From the IMG/VR virus record IMGVR_UViG_3300025466_000039, positions 1 to 58,397 of that record: a DNA stretch of 58,397 nt. One strand, given 5' to 3'. This document shows positions 39,325 through 48,401 of the stretch, piece by piece. The stretch is from a virus. Below the pieces are notes generated by a model. The model was not told the origin of the DNA and searched no databases. It was given only the letters and a program-made list of their open reading frames with translations. Each line of letters starts with the position of its first letter. Position 1 is the first letter of the stretch. A program made the translations under genes and the position numbers.

Positions 39325-39895
39325 CAAGTTTGTTAGACTTTTTTAAATTCTCTTCTTGCGTAATAACACGCAGATTCCAAGGCACATGTAGGCCACATAC
39401 AGACTCTGAGATGAGCGGAATAATATGGTCAACTACATACCTTTGCCCAGCTATTTTACTGAGCTCTTGCGCCTTTAAATACAGATTTCGCATGGCCAGC
39501 TTTTGTTCTGGCGTTATCCACTTGGGTGTGGCGTTCTTATGCCTACGTTTGCGTACACTGTTAAGAGCTTTATACAACTCAGGGTTTTGTGTTTTGTATT
39601 TTTCTCTATGTAAACGCCGTTGCTCGACAGGTCGAGCTGCCGCCCTTGCAATTACTTGTTCTTTATTGCGCTCGTAATATTCTTTCTTGGCCTTTTGAGA
39701 CGCCTCGGATTGATTATATTGTTTAAAGTATTCTGCTCTGGTTTCATTGCCTTTATCCCACTCCACCTTTAGGCAGTCAAGACATGAGCCTTTTGTTTTA
39801 CGCAAAGCGATATGCCCATGTTTGCAGGGTTGTCCAGTGAAATAGTACTTACTGCCGATTTTTTTTGCCTCTGCTCTTGTGGCTGGGTAGTCCAT
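39305..39895 (-). CDS. HNH endonuclease (probable homing endonuclease)
   Basis: A 196-residue protein, ATG 39895 behind AAGGAGTACAC. The N-terminal YFTGQPCKHGH and GSCLDCLKVEW form a zinc-binding module common in phage HNH enzymes. A basic helical linker follows. The C-terminal RYVVDHIIPLISESVCGLHV, PWNLRVITQEENLKKSNK is a His-containing HNH motif. It interrupts the capsid genes, sitting after a terminator and before a promoter, as free-standing homing endonucleases often do. Confidence 0.85.
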   Translation of the reverse strand: MDYPATRAEAKKIGSKYYFTGQPCKHGHIALRKTKGSCLDCLKVEWDKGNETRAEYFKQYNQSEASQKAKKEYYERNKEQVIARAAARPVEQRRLHREKYKTQNPELYKALNSVRKRRHKNATPKWITPEQKLAMRNLYLKAQELSKIAGQRYVVDHIIPLISESVCGLHVPWNLRVITQEENLKKSNKLVDTMRV

Positions 39896-39935
39896 GTGTA
39901 CTCCTTGATTACGATACAGGTAATTATAGTACGAG

Positions 39936-39960
39936 AAAAAGGGGCTCTTGTGAAGCCCCC
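39936..39960 (-). terminator. Intrinsic terminator after the major capsid gene
   Basis: Minus strand: GGGGGCT, loop TCACAAG, AGCCCC, then TTTTTC. A good Rho-independent terminator 27 bases after the capsid stop codon. Confidence 0.85.
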
Positions 39961-39986
39961 TTTAATTAATTAAATGTTTAATTTAA

Positions 39987-40889
39987 TCAATATGAACCAT
40001 AGATTCCGAGAGGATCACTCCAACCGAAGCTATAGCGCTCGCGAGACTTGTATCTCACGTTACCGGTGTCGAAGTCCCCGTCCATTGAATTCTGGAGAGG
40101 TGTACGCTCAAAGTGCTTCAAGCCATTTGGAACGTCTGTGGTCAAGAACCATGCATTAGTTGCGGTCAAGAAGTGGTTAACGGTATAACCTTCAGGGATT
40201 GAACCGTTGTTCTTGAGAGCGTTAATGTCATTGTTGTTTGTGCCAACACGCAATTCTGTTTCGAGCAAACGTGTTGCAACAAACATTAGTGCTGGAGGAA
40301 CAATCAACTTCTTGGGGCGTGCGGCGATCAAAAGACCACGCTCGTCTGTCCAAGCAGCGATCTGAATGACGGCATTTTCAAGAGAAGTCTCGTTCAAGTC
40401 AGCCGCTGTGGAAGGAGTGTTGGCGTTTGTGCCACCGTTCACCAAGGGGTGAGCAGAGTTCAACAAAGACACGCCATCACCACCAGGATAGGCAGCGTTG
40501 TAGGCGTTGTTCAACACGTTGGCAGCTTTCACCTGTTTGGTGTAAGCCATCGCACGGGCCAAGCCTTTGGTGTAGCGAGCAGACAAGCTGTCGTACAAAT
40601 TATCCTCAATCGCCTCTTCAGTGATTGAGAAACCCAAAGCAATGGTCTCGTGGTTGTAACGTGCTGTGAAAGCCTCTTGCGCATTGTCATAGCTGAGAGC
40701 TGTACCCTCGGCCTTGACTGGTGCAGCTGAGAAGCCTGACAGTTTTGTTTCTTCTTCAAAGCTACGCTCTGATTTCTCAGTTTCGTAGATCTCTTTGTGC
40801 TCTTCGCCGTAACGGGCGTACTCTAGACCGAACAATGCGTTCAAACCAGGGAGCAACTCTTTAAGCAGTTGTGCGCGTGAAATAGCCAT
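39987..40889 (-). CDS. Major capsid protein, Mu gpT-like
   Basis: A 300-residue protein. The N-terminal LLKELLPGLNALFGLEYARY, the segment TARYNHETIALGFSITEEAI, then LLNSAHPLVNGGTNANTPST and RPKKLIVPPALMFVATRLLE follow the Mu-like major head subunit (gpT) family of HK97-fold capsid proteins. It lies downstream of scaffold and portal, and has a strong terminator after it, consistent with high expression. No obvious cleaved N-terminal delta domain, so a separate scaffold protein (42230-43162) is used. Confidence 0.85.
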   Translation of the reverse strand: MAISRAQLLKELLPGLNALFGLEYARYGEEHKEIYETEKSERSFEEETKLSGFSAAPVKAEGTALSYDNAQEAFTARYNHETIALGFSITEEAIEDNLYDSLSARYTKGLARAMAYTKQVKAANVLNNAYNAAYPGGDGVSLLNSAHPLVNGGTNANTPSTAADLNETSLENAVIQIAAWTDERGLLIAARPKKLIVPPALMFVATRLLETELRVGTNNNDINALKNNGSIPEGYTVNHFLTATNAWFLTTDVPNGLKHFERTPLQNSMDGDFDTGNVRYKSRERYSFGWSDPLGIYGSY

Positions 40890-40904
40890 TTAAGTGCTCC
40901 TTAA

Positions 40905-41774
40905 TTAAACACCAGCAGTGTTAGTCATACCTTGGAATGTTGCATTCCATACGACCAAAACTTCAGGGAAACCAACGAAAGATAAGTTCGTGCCTGTGGG
41001 AACAGAAATACTGGAAGCCAAAGTAACGGTTGTGCCGCTAACGTTGGTTACAGAAATATAGTTACCTTGGGCAACGCCACTTACGCCTTGAGCAATCAAT
41101 TGCATTCCGGGCTGGATAGCAGTGTTTGCAGCTGTCAATGTAATAGTAGTACCAGATGTGCTGGCATTTCCGCCAACGGCAGAAACGGTAACAGCAGTAT
41201 CTTGCACCACGCTAACACAGCGGAAAGGTAGCAATGTAGCAATACGAGTATTACCAGATGTACCAGAGCTGATCACAGCACCAGAGACGGCCATTGCTGA
41301 GTCACCAGTCGTGGTGTTACCTGCTGTACCTGTGACGGCATAGAGGTTAGAACCAATGAAGGTGGGGTTAGCATAGCCAACTGTGGAAGCGGTGTTGGAC
41401 AAGGAAGTACCTTGAGCAACCATCACTGCTTTGAACACAGTACGGGGATCGTCAATCACATATCCAACTGCATAGTTAGATGATGTGCTTGCAGGCCAGT
41501 ATTGACCGCGAACGATTTGGCTGGAAGAGTTTGTGTACTCAGCACCAACAAAGATACCCAATGTACCGGCTACAGGAGTAGCAGGGCTAGAGGCAGCAGA
41601 CATGGTGGTGGCAACAATGCTACCGTTAGAGAGCTGAACAATGTCACCATTGAACAACGATGTACCATAAGCAGTAGCAATGGGATACATGCGAGTTGAC
41701 CCAGAATAGGGTAATCCGCCGAACTCACTGACCGCTTTAAACCCGTATGGAGCGGGAATAATTGGATAAGCCAT
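40905..41774 (-). CDS. Probable head decoration protein
   Basis: A 289-residue, beta- and Thr/Ser/Gly-rich protein. The N-terminus MAYPIIPAPYGFKAVSEFGG and the strand FVGAEYTNSSSQIVRGQYWP are typical of phage head proteins encoded just upstream of the capsid gene. An Ig-like GGNASTSGTTITLTAANTAI segment lies near the C-terminus. Decoration or cement protein is the best guess. Confidence 0.65.
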   Translation of the reverse strand: MAYPIIPAPYGFKAVSEFGGLPYSGSTRMYPIATAYGTSLFNGDIVQLSNGSIVATTMSAASSPATPVAGTLGIFVGAEYTNSSSQIVRGQYWPASTSSNYAVGYVIDDPRTVFKAVMVAQGTSLSNTASTVGYANPTFIGSNLYAVTGTAGNTTTGDSAMAVSGAVISSGTSGNTRIATLLPFRCVSVVQDTAVTVSAVGGNASTSGTTITLTAANTAIQPGMQLIAQGVSGVAQGNYISVTNVSGTTVTLASSISVPTGTNLSFVGFPEVLVVWNATFQGMTNTAGV

Positions 41775-41793
41775 TTAGGACTCCTGAATTAAA

Positions 41794-42237
41794 TTATCTT
41801 GCGCCAAACCCAGTACCGCGTGTCGTTGTGGATGTTCTATCCGAAAACTTGCGCATCCTGGGGTCATTGTCTTTCATGAAACTGTTGTCCACTGACTCCA
41901 TCTGATCTTGTGCTTGCTTGGCATAATAGCGCTGGTAGGCGTCAAAGTTTTCTTGTGTGTTTTTGCACAGAATCAAACCACCGACTTCTACGTTGCCCTC
42001 ATTATTCCCCTCAAGCATTAGCTCGGGATGGTCTGCCGCCTTGACTGGTTCCCAGCCGTCACGTCTCATGCGAGACAATCTGGTGTGATCCGCCTTACCT
42101 AATATGTGTGTCATAACGTAACGATACACAAAACCAGGCTCGGGTGTTGGGTCTGGCAATTGGCTCGAAGGTTTGTACTCCTTACGAACTTCTTTATCAC
42201 GGGTTTCAATATCACGAGTTTTCTTAACATCAACCAT
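41794..42237 (-). CDS. Conserved head-region protein
   Basis: The start is set at ATG 42237 (MVDVKKTRDIETRDKEVRKE; 147 residues): GGAGG lies 7 bases upstream and the ATG overlaps the scaffold stop by 8 bases; the longer reading starts inside the scaffold gene. The protein has RYVMTHILGKADHTRLSRMR and ADHPELMLEGNN segments and a charged C-terminus. It is probably a head assembly or completion protein; no known fold recognised. Confidence 0.7.
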   Translation of the reverse strand: MVDVKKTRDIETRDKEVRKEYKPSSQLPDPTPEPGFVYRYVMTHILGKADHTRLSRMRRDGWEPVKAADHPELMLEGNNEGNVEVGGLILCKNTQENFDAYQRYYAKQAQDQMESVDNSFMKDNDPRMRKFSDRTSTTTRGTGFGAR

Positions 42238-43162
42238 TTTGTGCCTCCAATTTCTGTTGTTCAAGGTAATACTTCTTGGGATCAAGATTAAATTTCTTCA
42301 CTAACGCTGCTTGCGTCGGAGTCAATTGAACCTTTTTTACGCCAGAAGATCGTGACGCTGGAGCAACTACATTCGAAGGACGCTTTGCGGCTTGTGCCGA
42401 TTTTTGTTCACCGAATACTTCCGGGAACGTGTTTTTGATGCGTGAATCTATCTGTTGATAATATTCATCGGAGCGCGGGTCTACACCCGAGTTGACTAGT
42501 TTTTGATGCAGCCCTAGCGCAAAGCTGGTAACTTCTTCAAACCCTTGCGAACCAAACCACTGGTTTTTTGCCTGCCAGCGCAGGGATTTTTCGTCTGGTT
42601 GTACAGATTGAGTCTGTCTAGGTTGAGTTTGTACCGTATTTTCTCGCTCTTGTAAAGCAGGACGGTAATTTTTCAATGATTCAATGCGCCATTTAGCCTC
42701 AGTCAAAGCCTCTTGAGCCGCAATAATGGCATCAGTATCGTAGGCTTCTTGAGCCTCTTTATACTGTTTTCTCGCCAATACCAGGTCAGCTTCAGCCTTT
42801 TCTTTGGCAGAAGACGCAATCATTTGATGGCCCGCTTGGACGTTGCTTTTTAGAGACTTGTTCTCTTCAATTAACTGTCTAGCAAGGCTTTCAAGCTCCT
42901 GTTTTTCCCGCATAGCCGCTTCGGCTTTACGTCTCTCATCGTGTCTAGCATGCGTCAATTCCTTGATGCGGCTTTGTACATTCTGAGAGTAACTGGCAAT
43001 TTCATCGTCAGTTGGATCTGGAACTTCTTTGTTTAAAGGCTGTTTGCCTTTGTCGCGTTCTGGGGTGTCATCGATGATTTCAATTTCGATTTCTTCCTCG
43101 TTTGCTTCCGCAGCTTGAGGTAGTTCATCGGTTTCATCGGGGAACTTGTATGGTTCGTTCAT
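42230..43162 (-). CDS. Scaffolding protein (probable)
   Basis: A 310-residue protein: a very acidic N-terminus (EANEEEIEIEIIDD), a long coiled coil (ELTHARHDERRKAEAAMREK...), a helical middle and a basic C-terminal end (KKVQLTPTQAALVKKFNLDP) suited to bind the inner capsid face. This layout and its position between portal-side genes and the capsid gene are typical of phage scaffolds. Confidence 0.75.
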   Translation of the reverse strand: MNEPYKFPDETDELPQAAEANEEEIEIEIIDDTPERDKGKQPLNKEVPDPTDDEIASYSQNVQSRIKELTHARHDERRKAEAAMREKQELESLARQLIEENKSLKSNVQAGHQMIASSAKEKAEADLVLARKQYKEAQEAYDTDAIIAAQEALTEAKWRIESLKNYRPALQERENTVQTQPRQTQSVQPDEKSLRWQAKNQWFGSQGFEEVTSFALGLHQKLVNSGVDPRSDEYYQQIDSRIKNTFPEVFGEQKSAQAAKRPSNVVAPASRSSGVKKVQLTPTQAALVKKFNLDPKKYYLEQQKLEAQNG

Positions 43163-43171
43163 ATTTGTCCT

Positions 43172-43606
43172 TTATGCACGGCTTATGCCGCGGGGGTCTT
43201 CAACAACAGCATCGACTTGGTCATCGTTGATGAGCCTAAATTCTTTGCCGAAAATTTTAAAACGCGTACCAGAATAAGTACGAGTTAGCACAAAATCTCC
43301 AGGCTTGCACCACGCTCCAGTGGGGTACTTTTCTGGGTCTTTATATGCATCGGGCCCAACCTTAAGCACAAACAAAACGGTTGTAGCGTGTTGTTCTTGT
43401 ACCGCGTATTGGGATGGTCTTATCAGATCCAAATCAGTTCCATCAATCTTGTCGGAAATGTCGGGCACTCCGCAAAGAATTTTGTAACCGGTTGGTTCTG
43501 GTAATACAGTGGCCTTCTCTTCATTGGTTGCATTCTCTTGTGGGGCCTCCACAGGTTGAATGGTTTCTGGCATCGTAACGCCAGGGGGGAGGATGAAATC
43601 AGTCAT
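43172..43606 (-). CDS. GroES-like cochaperonin
   Basis: The start is set at ATG 43606 on an ATGA overlap (144 residues, MTDFILPPGVTMPETIQ). After a variable N-terminus come the Cpn10 elements: DLDLIRPSQYAVQEQHATTV, a beta-strand LFVLKVGPDAY, WCKPGDFVLTRTYSGTRFKI and FRLINDDQVDAVV, matching GroES (KVGD-(I/F)V... and DILAIV-type end). Phage-encoded GroES relatives (T4 gp31 in function) team with host GroEL to fold capsid protein. Location next to portal, scaffold and capsid genes fits that. Confidence 0.75.
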   Translation of the reverse strand: MTDFILPPGVTMPETIQPVEAPQENATNEEKATVLPEPTGYKILCGVPDISDKIDGTDLDLIRPSQYAVQEQHATTVLFVLKVGPDAYKDPEKYPTGAWCKPGDFVLTRTYSGTRFKIFGKEFRLINDDQVDAVVEDPRGISRA

Positions 43607-43793
43607 CGTTTTCTTCACTTTCTTTTAGCAGGTCTAGGAGGTGACGCTCTGCAATGGCCAGACCCGAAATAAGCCCGCAGAGTTTTTGATATTCTTCGAA
43701 AGAGCGGCATGCACCACCAGCCATATCATCGGCATAGTTGTTCATGTCAGTGCGTAATTTTTCGCGCAATACGCGTGCGAAGTCTTGGATCAT
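43599..43793 (-). CDS. Small phage protein next to portal
   Basis: A 64-residue helical protein (MIQDFARVLREKLRTDMNNY...GGACRSFEEYQKLCGLISGL). ATG 43793 overlaps the portal stop by 4 bases; its own end overlaps the GroES-like start. A conserved small neighbour of portals in aquatic phages; function unknown. Confidence 0.65.
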   Translation of the reverse strand: MIQDFARVLREKLRTDMNNYADDMAGGACRSFEEYQKLCGLISGLAIAERHLLDLLKESEENDD

Positions 43794-46312
43794 TGTTTAC
43801 CTTTGTTGGCCTCTCGCCTTCTCATAGCAAGTTCGGCTTTGTGTTTAGCAATATCGGCACCGGTTTGTATGCCGATCTGTCTGTCAGCCGCGGCAGTCTG
43901 ATTTCTGTGTTTTGCAACATCAACAATCGTATTGAGTGCGGCCTGTTTCTCTTGTGTATCGATTTGGTTTTTGTGTTTGGCCATATCGATACCGGCTTTG
44001 TACGCACCTAGCTGTTGGTCGCCAGCTATTTTTTGTTGCTCTAAGGCTAGTTTTGCTTGAGCAATTTGCGCTTCCATCTGGGCCTTTTGGGCTTTGATTT
44101 GAACTTCTTGTTGTGCAATTTGCAGTTCTTGCTGTTGCATCTGTAGAACTGGGTCTTGCGCCTGTTGCTGGGCTTGCTGTTGTGCAGCCATTGCCTGATG
44201 TTGTTGCGCAACTTGTTGCGCTGCTTGGGCTAACATTCCAGACAATGCAGTCTCCAGTTGAGGAGTCATCTTTTCATCTTCGGGCGGCATTGCCATTCCG
44301 AGTTGTTCTTCTACCTGCTGACGATACATATACCCAGCATGCTCGCCCATATGCGCCTGAAGAGCCGCCATGATTTGATTGGCTTGGGGATTCTGACCAA
44401 TAATTGCCATGATCATTGGATCTTGCATCATCGACTGATGAACCTGAATATGCGCTTGATGATTCTGGAATAAGAAAGCCTTTAGCGGCTTGCCCTTAAG
44501 CGCCGCTTGGTTCTCAGATACAGGGTCCGTAGGTTTCTGATCATCTGGTAAAGGTACGAGTTTGTCCGCATTTTTAATTCCTAAAACATCTAACATTGAA
44601 CGGTGCAATTGCGGGAGATCATAAATCTGTGGCGCCATCTGGGCCATCTGTATCACAGCTTGATACTGCACCACTCTCTGAGAAAGAGTAGCCGCGTTAG
44701 GATCAGAAACCGGAATAATGTCTACTTTATCGTAATCGGCTTTCTTAGACTTCCTTCCGCCATACTCTGGGTCGTAGGTATAGTCTGGATCTGTGTAGTC
44801 TCGAATAATATTCTTGAGAAGTTTCAACTCCTGCTTTAAGGCAAAGTGTGTGCGCGCCTGCACTGCACTCAACACCTTTAGCTGTCTCTCAAGTAGAGCT
44901 AAAGTAGTTCCGACTGGTGTCTGGGCAGACATGTCGGACACACTCATATCGGCAGTAGCAGCAAACCTGCGGCCTTCTTCTACGATGTTATTGAGTAGTG
45001 TATAAAGAACTTGACTCGGTTCTTTGTAGGGTAAGGGTAATATAGAGTCGCGGATATTTCCTGACGCTACATCTACATCCCGGAATTCTCCCGGAGCAAT
45101 TGGGGTATCATCGCCCTTAATGCGAAGGCCCCTGGACTTGAGTCCCCCAGGCAAGTTTGATAAAGTTCCTGCATCAATGAGCTGTCGCATGATGCTAGTG
45201 GCAGATTTAGCAAACCCGCCAATGAGGTGGAAGAGCCCGAACCCATAAGCGCCAAAGCCGGGTATGTATTGGTAGTGGACAAAATGCTGTCTCTTGAGCC
45301 TGAGTTCGTCGCCTTCATTCCAGTTCCTCCTTACGGATAAGATATCATGAGTACCCTTAATTAAGGTCACGACATAAGGAACCATAATTCCAGTTTCGTT
45401 ACCTTCGTCATCAACATCCTCAAAACCATCCAATTCAAGATCAACGTGGCACTCATAAAGAGTATATCGTTCATCGTTCAAATCGCTAAATCCAGTCTCC
45501 TTGTCCTTCGCCATCTGGATATCTTCTCGCGAACGACTAGGATCGGGTAACTCTATATCACGGTAAAAACCGGCATTTTGTAACTTGACAATCTCATTCT
45601 TGGTCTTTCTCATGACGTGCGTCACTCGATAGCAGGTATCCATATCTGTAGTCCCGTAGGGAAGAATGATATCTTCGGCAGGGATAAACATAGAAACCTG
45701 GCGTCCTAGATTGGGATCGTAGTACACCTTCTTAAATGCAGAGCCAGTCGCTGGCAAAGACCAAAGCATGCGCTCATGTTCCGGCCTAAATTCTTTCATA
45801 ACTTCCGTCAATTCGTTGTTCATGTCGTCTTGAACATTGATGGATATTTCTCTGGTCTCGTTGGTTTCTTTGCCGATGATTTTGCTGCGAACCGGGCCTT
45901 GGGCTGGGAATGTTTCCGTGATCATCTCAGACTGGAACCTGACCACTGCCTCTGTAATCATAGGATGGAATACACCTGATGCACCGTCCCAGGGTTCTGT
46001 TCTCTCTTCTATATGCAGGCCGAGTAATTTAAGGCCCTCTGTATACGCTTTCTCCCAGTCTTTCCTGGAGTTCTTATCCTGATCAATACTTCTGTCTAAG
46101 TCTCCGGCCAATGTGGATAGCGCAGCTTCGCTTATTTCTTCTGCTAAATTATTGCTAAATCCCTCTTCATCACCTTTTTCCATATCAACCTCAAGATCGC
46201 CTGCTTTAATATGGACCGCTTCGGGATCTACGATTTCTATCTCCACAGGTTCCTGGTCTTGGGCTAAACTCTCAAGTCCAGCTGGGGCTTGGTTAAGTGA
46301 TTTGTCTATCAT
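43790..46312 (-). CDS. Portal protein (large P22-type)
   Basis: Start placed at ATG 46312 (MIDKSLNQAPAGLESLAQD, 840 residues), as AAGGAACATC precedes it. The core includes GWEKAYTEGLK-like (WEKAYTEGLKLLGLHIEERT), WDGASGVFHPMITEAVVRFQ and GLFHLIGGFAKSATSIMRQL with the helical wing and stem, as in P22-like portals. The last about 150 residues are Gln/Ala-rich coiled coil (MAAQQQAQQQAQDPVLQMQQ), comparable to the barrel extension of P22 portal. Forms the dodecameric DNA gate at the head vertex and docks the terminase. Confidence 0.85.
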   Translation of the reverse strand: MIDKSLNQAPAGLESLAQDQEPVEIEIVDPEAVHIKAGDLEVDMEKGDEEGFSNNLAEEISEAALSTLAGDLDRSIDQDKNSRKDWEKAYTEGLKLLGLHIEERTEPWDGASGVFHPMITEAVVRFQSEMITETFPAQGPVRSKIIGKETNETREISINVQDDMNNELTEVMKEFRPEHERMLWSLPATGSAFKKVYYDPNLGRQVSMFIPAEDIILPYGTTDMDTCYRVTHVMRKTKNEIVKLQNAGFYRDIELPDPSRSREDIQMAKDKETGFSDLNDERYTLYECHVDLELDGFEDVDDEGNETGIMVPYVVTLIKGTHDILSVRRNWNEGDELRLKRQHFVHYQYIPGFGAYGFGLFHLIGGFAKSATSIMRQLIDAGTLSNLPGGLKSRGLRIKGDDTPIAPGEFRDVDVASGNIRDSILPLPYKEPSQVLYTLLNNIVEEGRRFAATADMSVSDMSAQTPVGTTLALLERQLKVLSAVQARTHFALKQELKLLKNIIRDYTDPDYTYDPEYGGRKSKKADYDKVDIIPVSDPNAATLSQRVVQYQAVIQMAQMAPQIYDLPQLHRSMLDVLGIKNADKLVPLPDDQKPTDPVSENQAALKGKPLKAFLFQNHQAHIQVHQSMMQDPMIMAIIGQNPQANQIMAALQAHMGEHAGYMYRQQVEEQLGMAMPPEDEKMTPQLETALSGMLAQAAQQVAQQHQAMAAQQQAQQQAQDPVLQMQQQELQIAQQEVQIKAQKAQMEAQIAQAKLALEQQKIAGDQQLGAYKAGIDMAKHKNQIDTQEKQAALNTIVDVAKHRNQTAAADRQIGIQTGADIAKHKAELAMRRREANKGKQ
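44207..44220. repeat. Palindrome variant CGCAACTTGTTGCG in portal gene
   Basis: Same arms, centre TT; reads QQVAQ in the Gln-rich portal tail. Confidence 0.75.
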
Positions 46313-46320
46313 GATGTTCC

Positions 46321-46899
46321 TTAAATTAATTTCCAATTACCTGATGAATAATGTTGCGGCATTGCAACCCCACCGGACTTGTTACCTAAATCTTGTTTCA
46401 TATAGCTCTTTAATGAATCCAACATTTTGAGTTGGTCTTTGTTGTATTTCATTTCATCGTTGGCTTCTTTTGGCCATTGATTTAATAGATATCCTCGCAT
46501 TGCAGAGTCTGTTCCGTTTTGCACCGCATCTGCGGCCGGCCTGCCTTCGTCCATTGTTTGTTTAAAGTCACCAGAAACTGTAGCAAGTGTAGCAAGTTGC
46601 TTTGCAGTCATTGAATCTATTAAATCTTTTCTAGTTTTATTTGCAATGGGATCGACATGCATTAATTCGCCAGCCAAGTCGTGATGGGTAAATTCGTTGG
46701 GTTTGCCTATCATCACTCCGACTCTATCAATGGGAAATTCTTTTGGCCTTGGAGCGTTTGGAGCGCCGGGCTCATTTTGGGGCCATGTTTCAGCGTAGTC
46801 TTCCCCTGCATTTCCAACCATTACGATAGGATTATGTTTTGCAATAAATGGGTATTCTTCAACAGCTTTACTCATTAAATTGTTTATATAATCATCCAT
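46321..46899 (-). CDS. Unknown protein between portal and terminase
   Basis: A 192-residue protein: MSKAVEEYPFIAKHNPIVMV, PRPKEFPIDRVGVMIGKPNE, FTHHDLAGELMHVDPIANKT and helical C-terminus. The HHDLAGELMHVD segment contains several potential metal ligands (His-His-Asp...Glu...His-Val-Asp), but no known family fits. It sits where other phages keep head-maturation proteases, although I see no serine-protease motif. Confidence 0.6.
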   Translation of the reverse strand: MDDYINNLMSKAVEEYPFIAKHNPIVMVGNAGEDYAETWPQNEPGAPNAPRPKEFPIDRVGVMIGKPNEFTHHDLAGELMHVDPIANKTRKDLIDSMTAKQLATLATVSGDFKQTMDEGRPAADAVQNGTDSAMRGYLLNQWPKEANDEMKYNKDQLKMLDSLKSYMKQDLGNKSGGVAMPQHYSSGNWKLI

Positions 46900-46907
46900 C
46901 TCAATCC

Positions 46908-48401
46908 TTAATAGTATGCGGCTCTACGACGGTAGGAAGACGGTTCGTCTTTCTCGTCAGAATTTAAAGACAAAAATCCGCCTTTTCTGAATCTCAGCAA
47001 TGCTTGGGTTGTTGAGTCCACAAGGTCATCATGGTCTGAGTTTGGGAATGCGGCCAGTTCTTCAATTACTTCATCCGCCCATCTGGTGGGTGGCGCCCAG
47101 ACCTTTCCGCTTGCAAAAAGATCAGACACTGAGTTAATCCTCACCATCTTATCATTTCCCCTGCTGGGCGTAAACTCTTGCACCGGGATACCCATCGCCC
47201 TTAATTCATAAATAAGAGGAGCTCCAGAAGCCTTTGCCTCTACGATAAACGCATCTGGCTCCCAGTTTCTATACTCTTCTAATGCTACCTGCTTAAGCTC
47301 TGGGAACTCCATCCGTCTTTTAAATGCATCTAATAATATTACATGGGGATCTCGGACGTTCTCGTTAAGATAAAACACACCCCAGGTCGTACAAGCAGAG
47401 TAGTCGCTTCGTTCGTTCTTGGTAAAAGCCGTATCCCAAGACTGAATAATATACTCACATACAGGAACATTATCTTCCCATATCTTCCACCATTCTCTCT
47501 TGACGATAGCCCCTTCCTCCGAGGTAGGGGACTGCATGTATTGGGCATTCCATTTCGCAGCGGGGAGTTCGGACTTGAGTGCCAGCAACTCCTCTAGCCG
47601 CCAAAACTCTGGCCACAGGGGATTCCCGCTTGGCATAATTGCCGGCAACTGAATAACCTCCCACTTCTCTCCGTCCCTGTCGATCATGGACTGGATGATC
47701 TTGCCTGTTAAATCTTTCTTCGCCCATCTGGTCATCACCACCACAATAGCCCCGCCTGGTTGTAGACGCTGACGAGGTCCGGATGTGTACCACTCATAAA
47801 CTTTATCAAACACCGTTGGGTCTCCGGCCGCTAGAGCTGCCTCCTGTTCCGAATGCGGGTCATCGATAATAAGAAGGTCAGCTCCTTTACCCGTTACCGT
47901 ACCGCCAACACCGATCGCAAAGTATTCGCCATTCTTATTCGTACTCCATCTTCCAGCGGCCTTACTATCCGACCTCAGATTCACAAATGGGAATATCTTA
48001 TGGTATGTCTCAGAGGCTACCAGGTTCCTCACCTTACGGCCGAATCCAACAGCCAACTCGGCAGTATTGGATGTTTGGATAATCTTCTTCCCCGGGTATT
48101 TACCCAGGAACCAGGCGGGCAACAGAAAAGACGCAAACTCAGACTTGGTATGCCGAGGCGGCATGTTAATGATCAAACGCTTTAACTTACCACTAGCGAT
48201 CTCTTCAAACTTCTCTGCCATTAACTCATGATGCCGCCCATGTATAAACCCAGGCCACATCTCAGAAACAAACTGCATAAAGTCATCGGCGGCTTTCTCT
48301 ACGTTGAGGCTCTCCTTGTACACCTCAAACATATCCCACATCTCCTCCGCCAACTCCGGAGGCATGTTCTGTATCGCCGCTTCCATCTGCTCTACATTCA
48401 T
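46908..48401 (-). CDS. terL: Terminase large subunit
   Basis: A 497-residue protein. ATPase: Walker A-like MPPRHTKSEFA (81-90), Walker B LLIIDDPHSEQEA (177-189), coupling motif VVMTRW. Nuclease: YIIQSWDTAFTKN (first acidic), FIVEAKASGAPLI, and a C-terminal NSDHDDLVDSTTQALL. All elements of a functional packaging motor are present. It cuts concatemers and pumps DNA through the portal. A circularly closed assembly without end repeats favours headful (pac) packaging. Confidence 0.95.
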   Translation of the reverse strand: MNVEQMEAAIQNMPPELAEEMWDMFEVYKESLNVEKAADDFMQFVSEMWPGFIHGRHHELMAEKFEEIASGKLKRLIINMPPRHTKSEFASFLLPAWFLGKYPGKKIIQTSNTAELAVGFGRKVRNLVASETYHKIFPFVNLRSDSKAAGRWSTNKNGEYFAIGVGGTVTGKGADLLIIDDPHSEQEAALAAGDPTVFDKVYEWYTSGPRQRLQPGGAIVVVMTRWAKKDLTGKIIQSMIDRDGEKWEVIQLPAIMPSGNPLWPEFWRLEELLALKSELPAAKWNAQYMQSPTSEEGAIVKREWWKIWEDNVPVCEYIIQSWDTAFTKNERSDYSACTTWGVFYLNENVRDPHVILLDAFKRRMEFPELKQVALEEYRNWEPDAFIVEAKASGAPLIYELRAMGIPVQEFTPSRGNDKMVRINSVSDLFASGKVWAPPTRWADEVIEELAAFPNSDHDDLVDSTTQALLRFRKGGFLSLNSDEKDEPSSYRRRAAYY

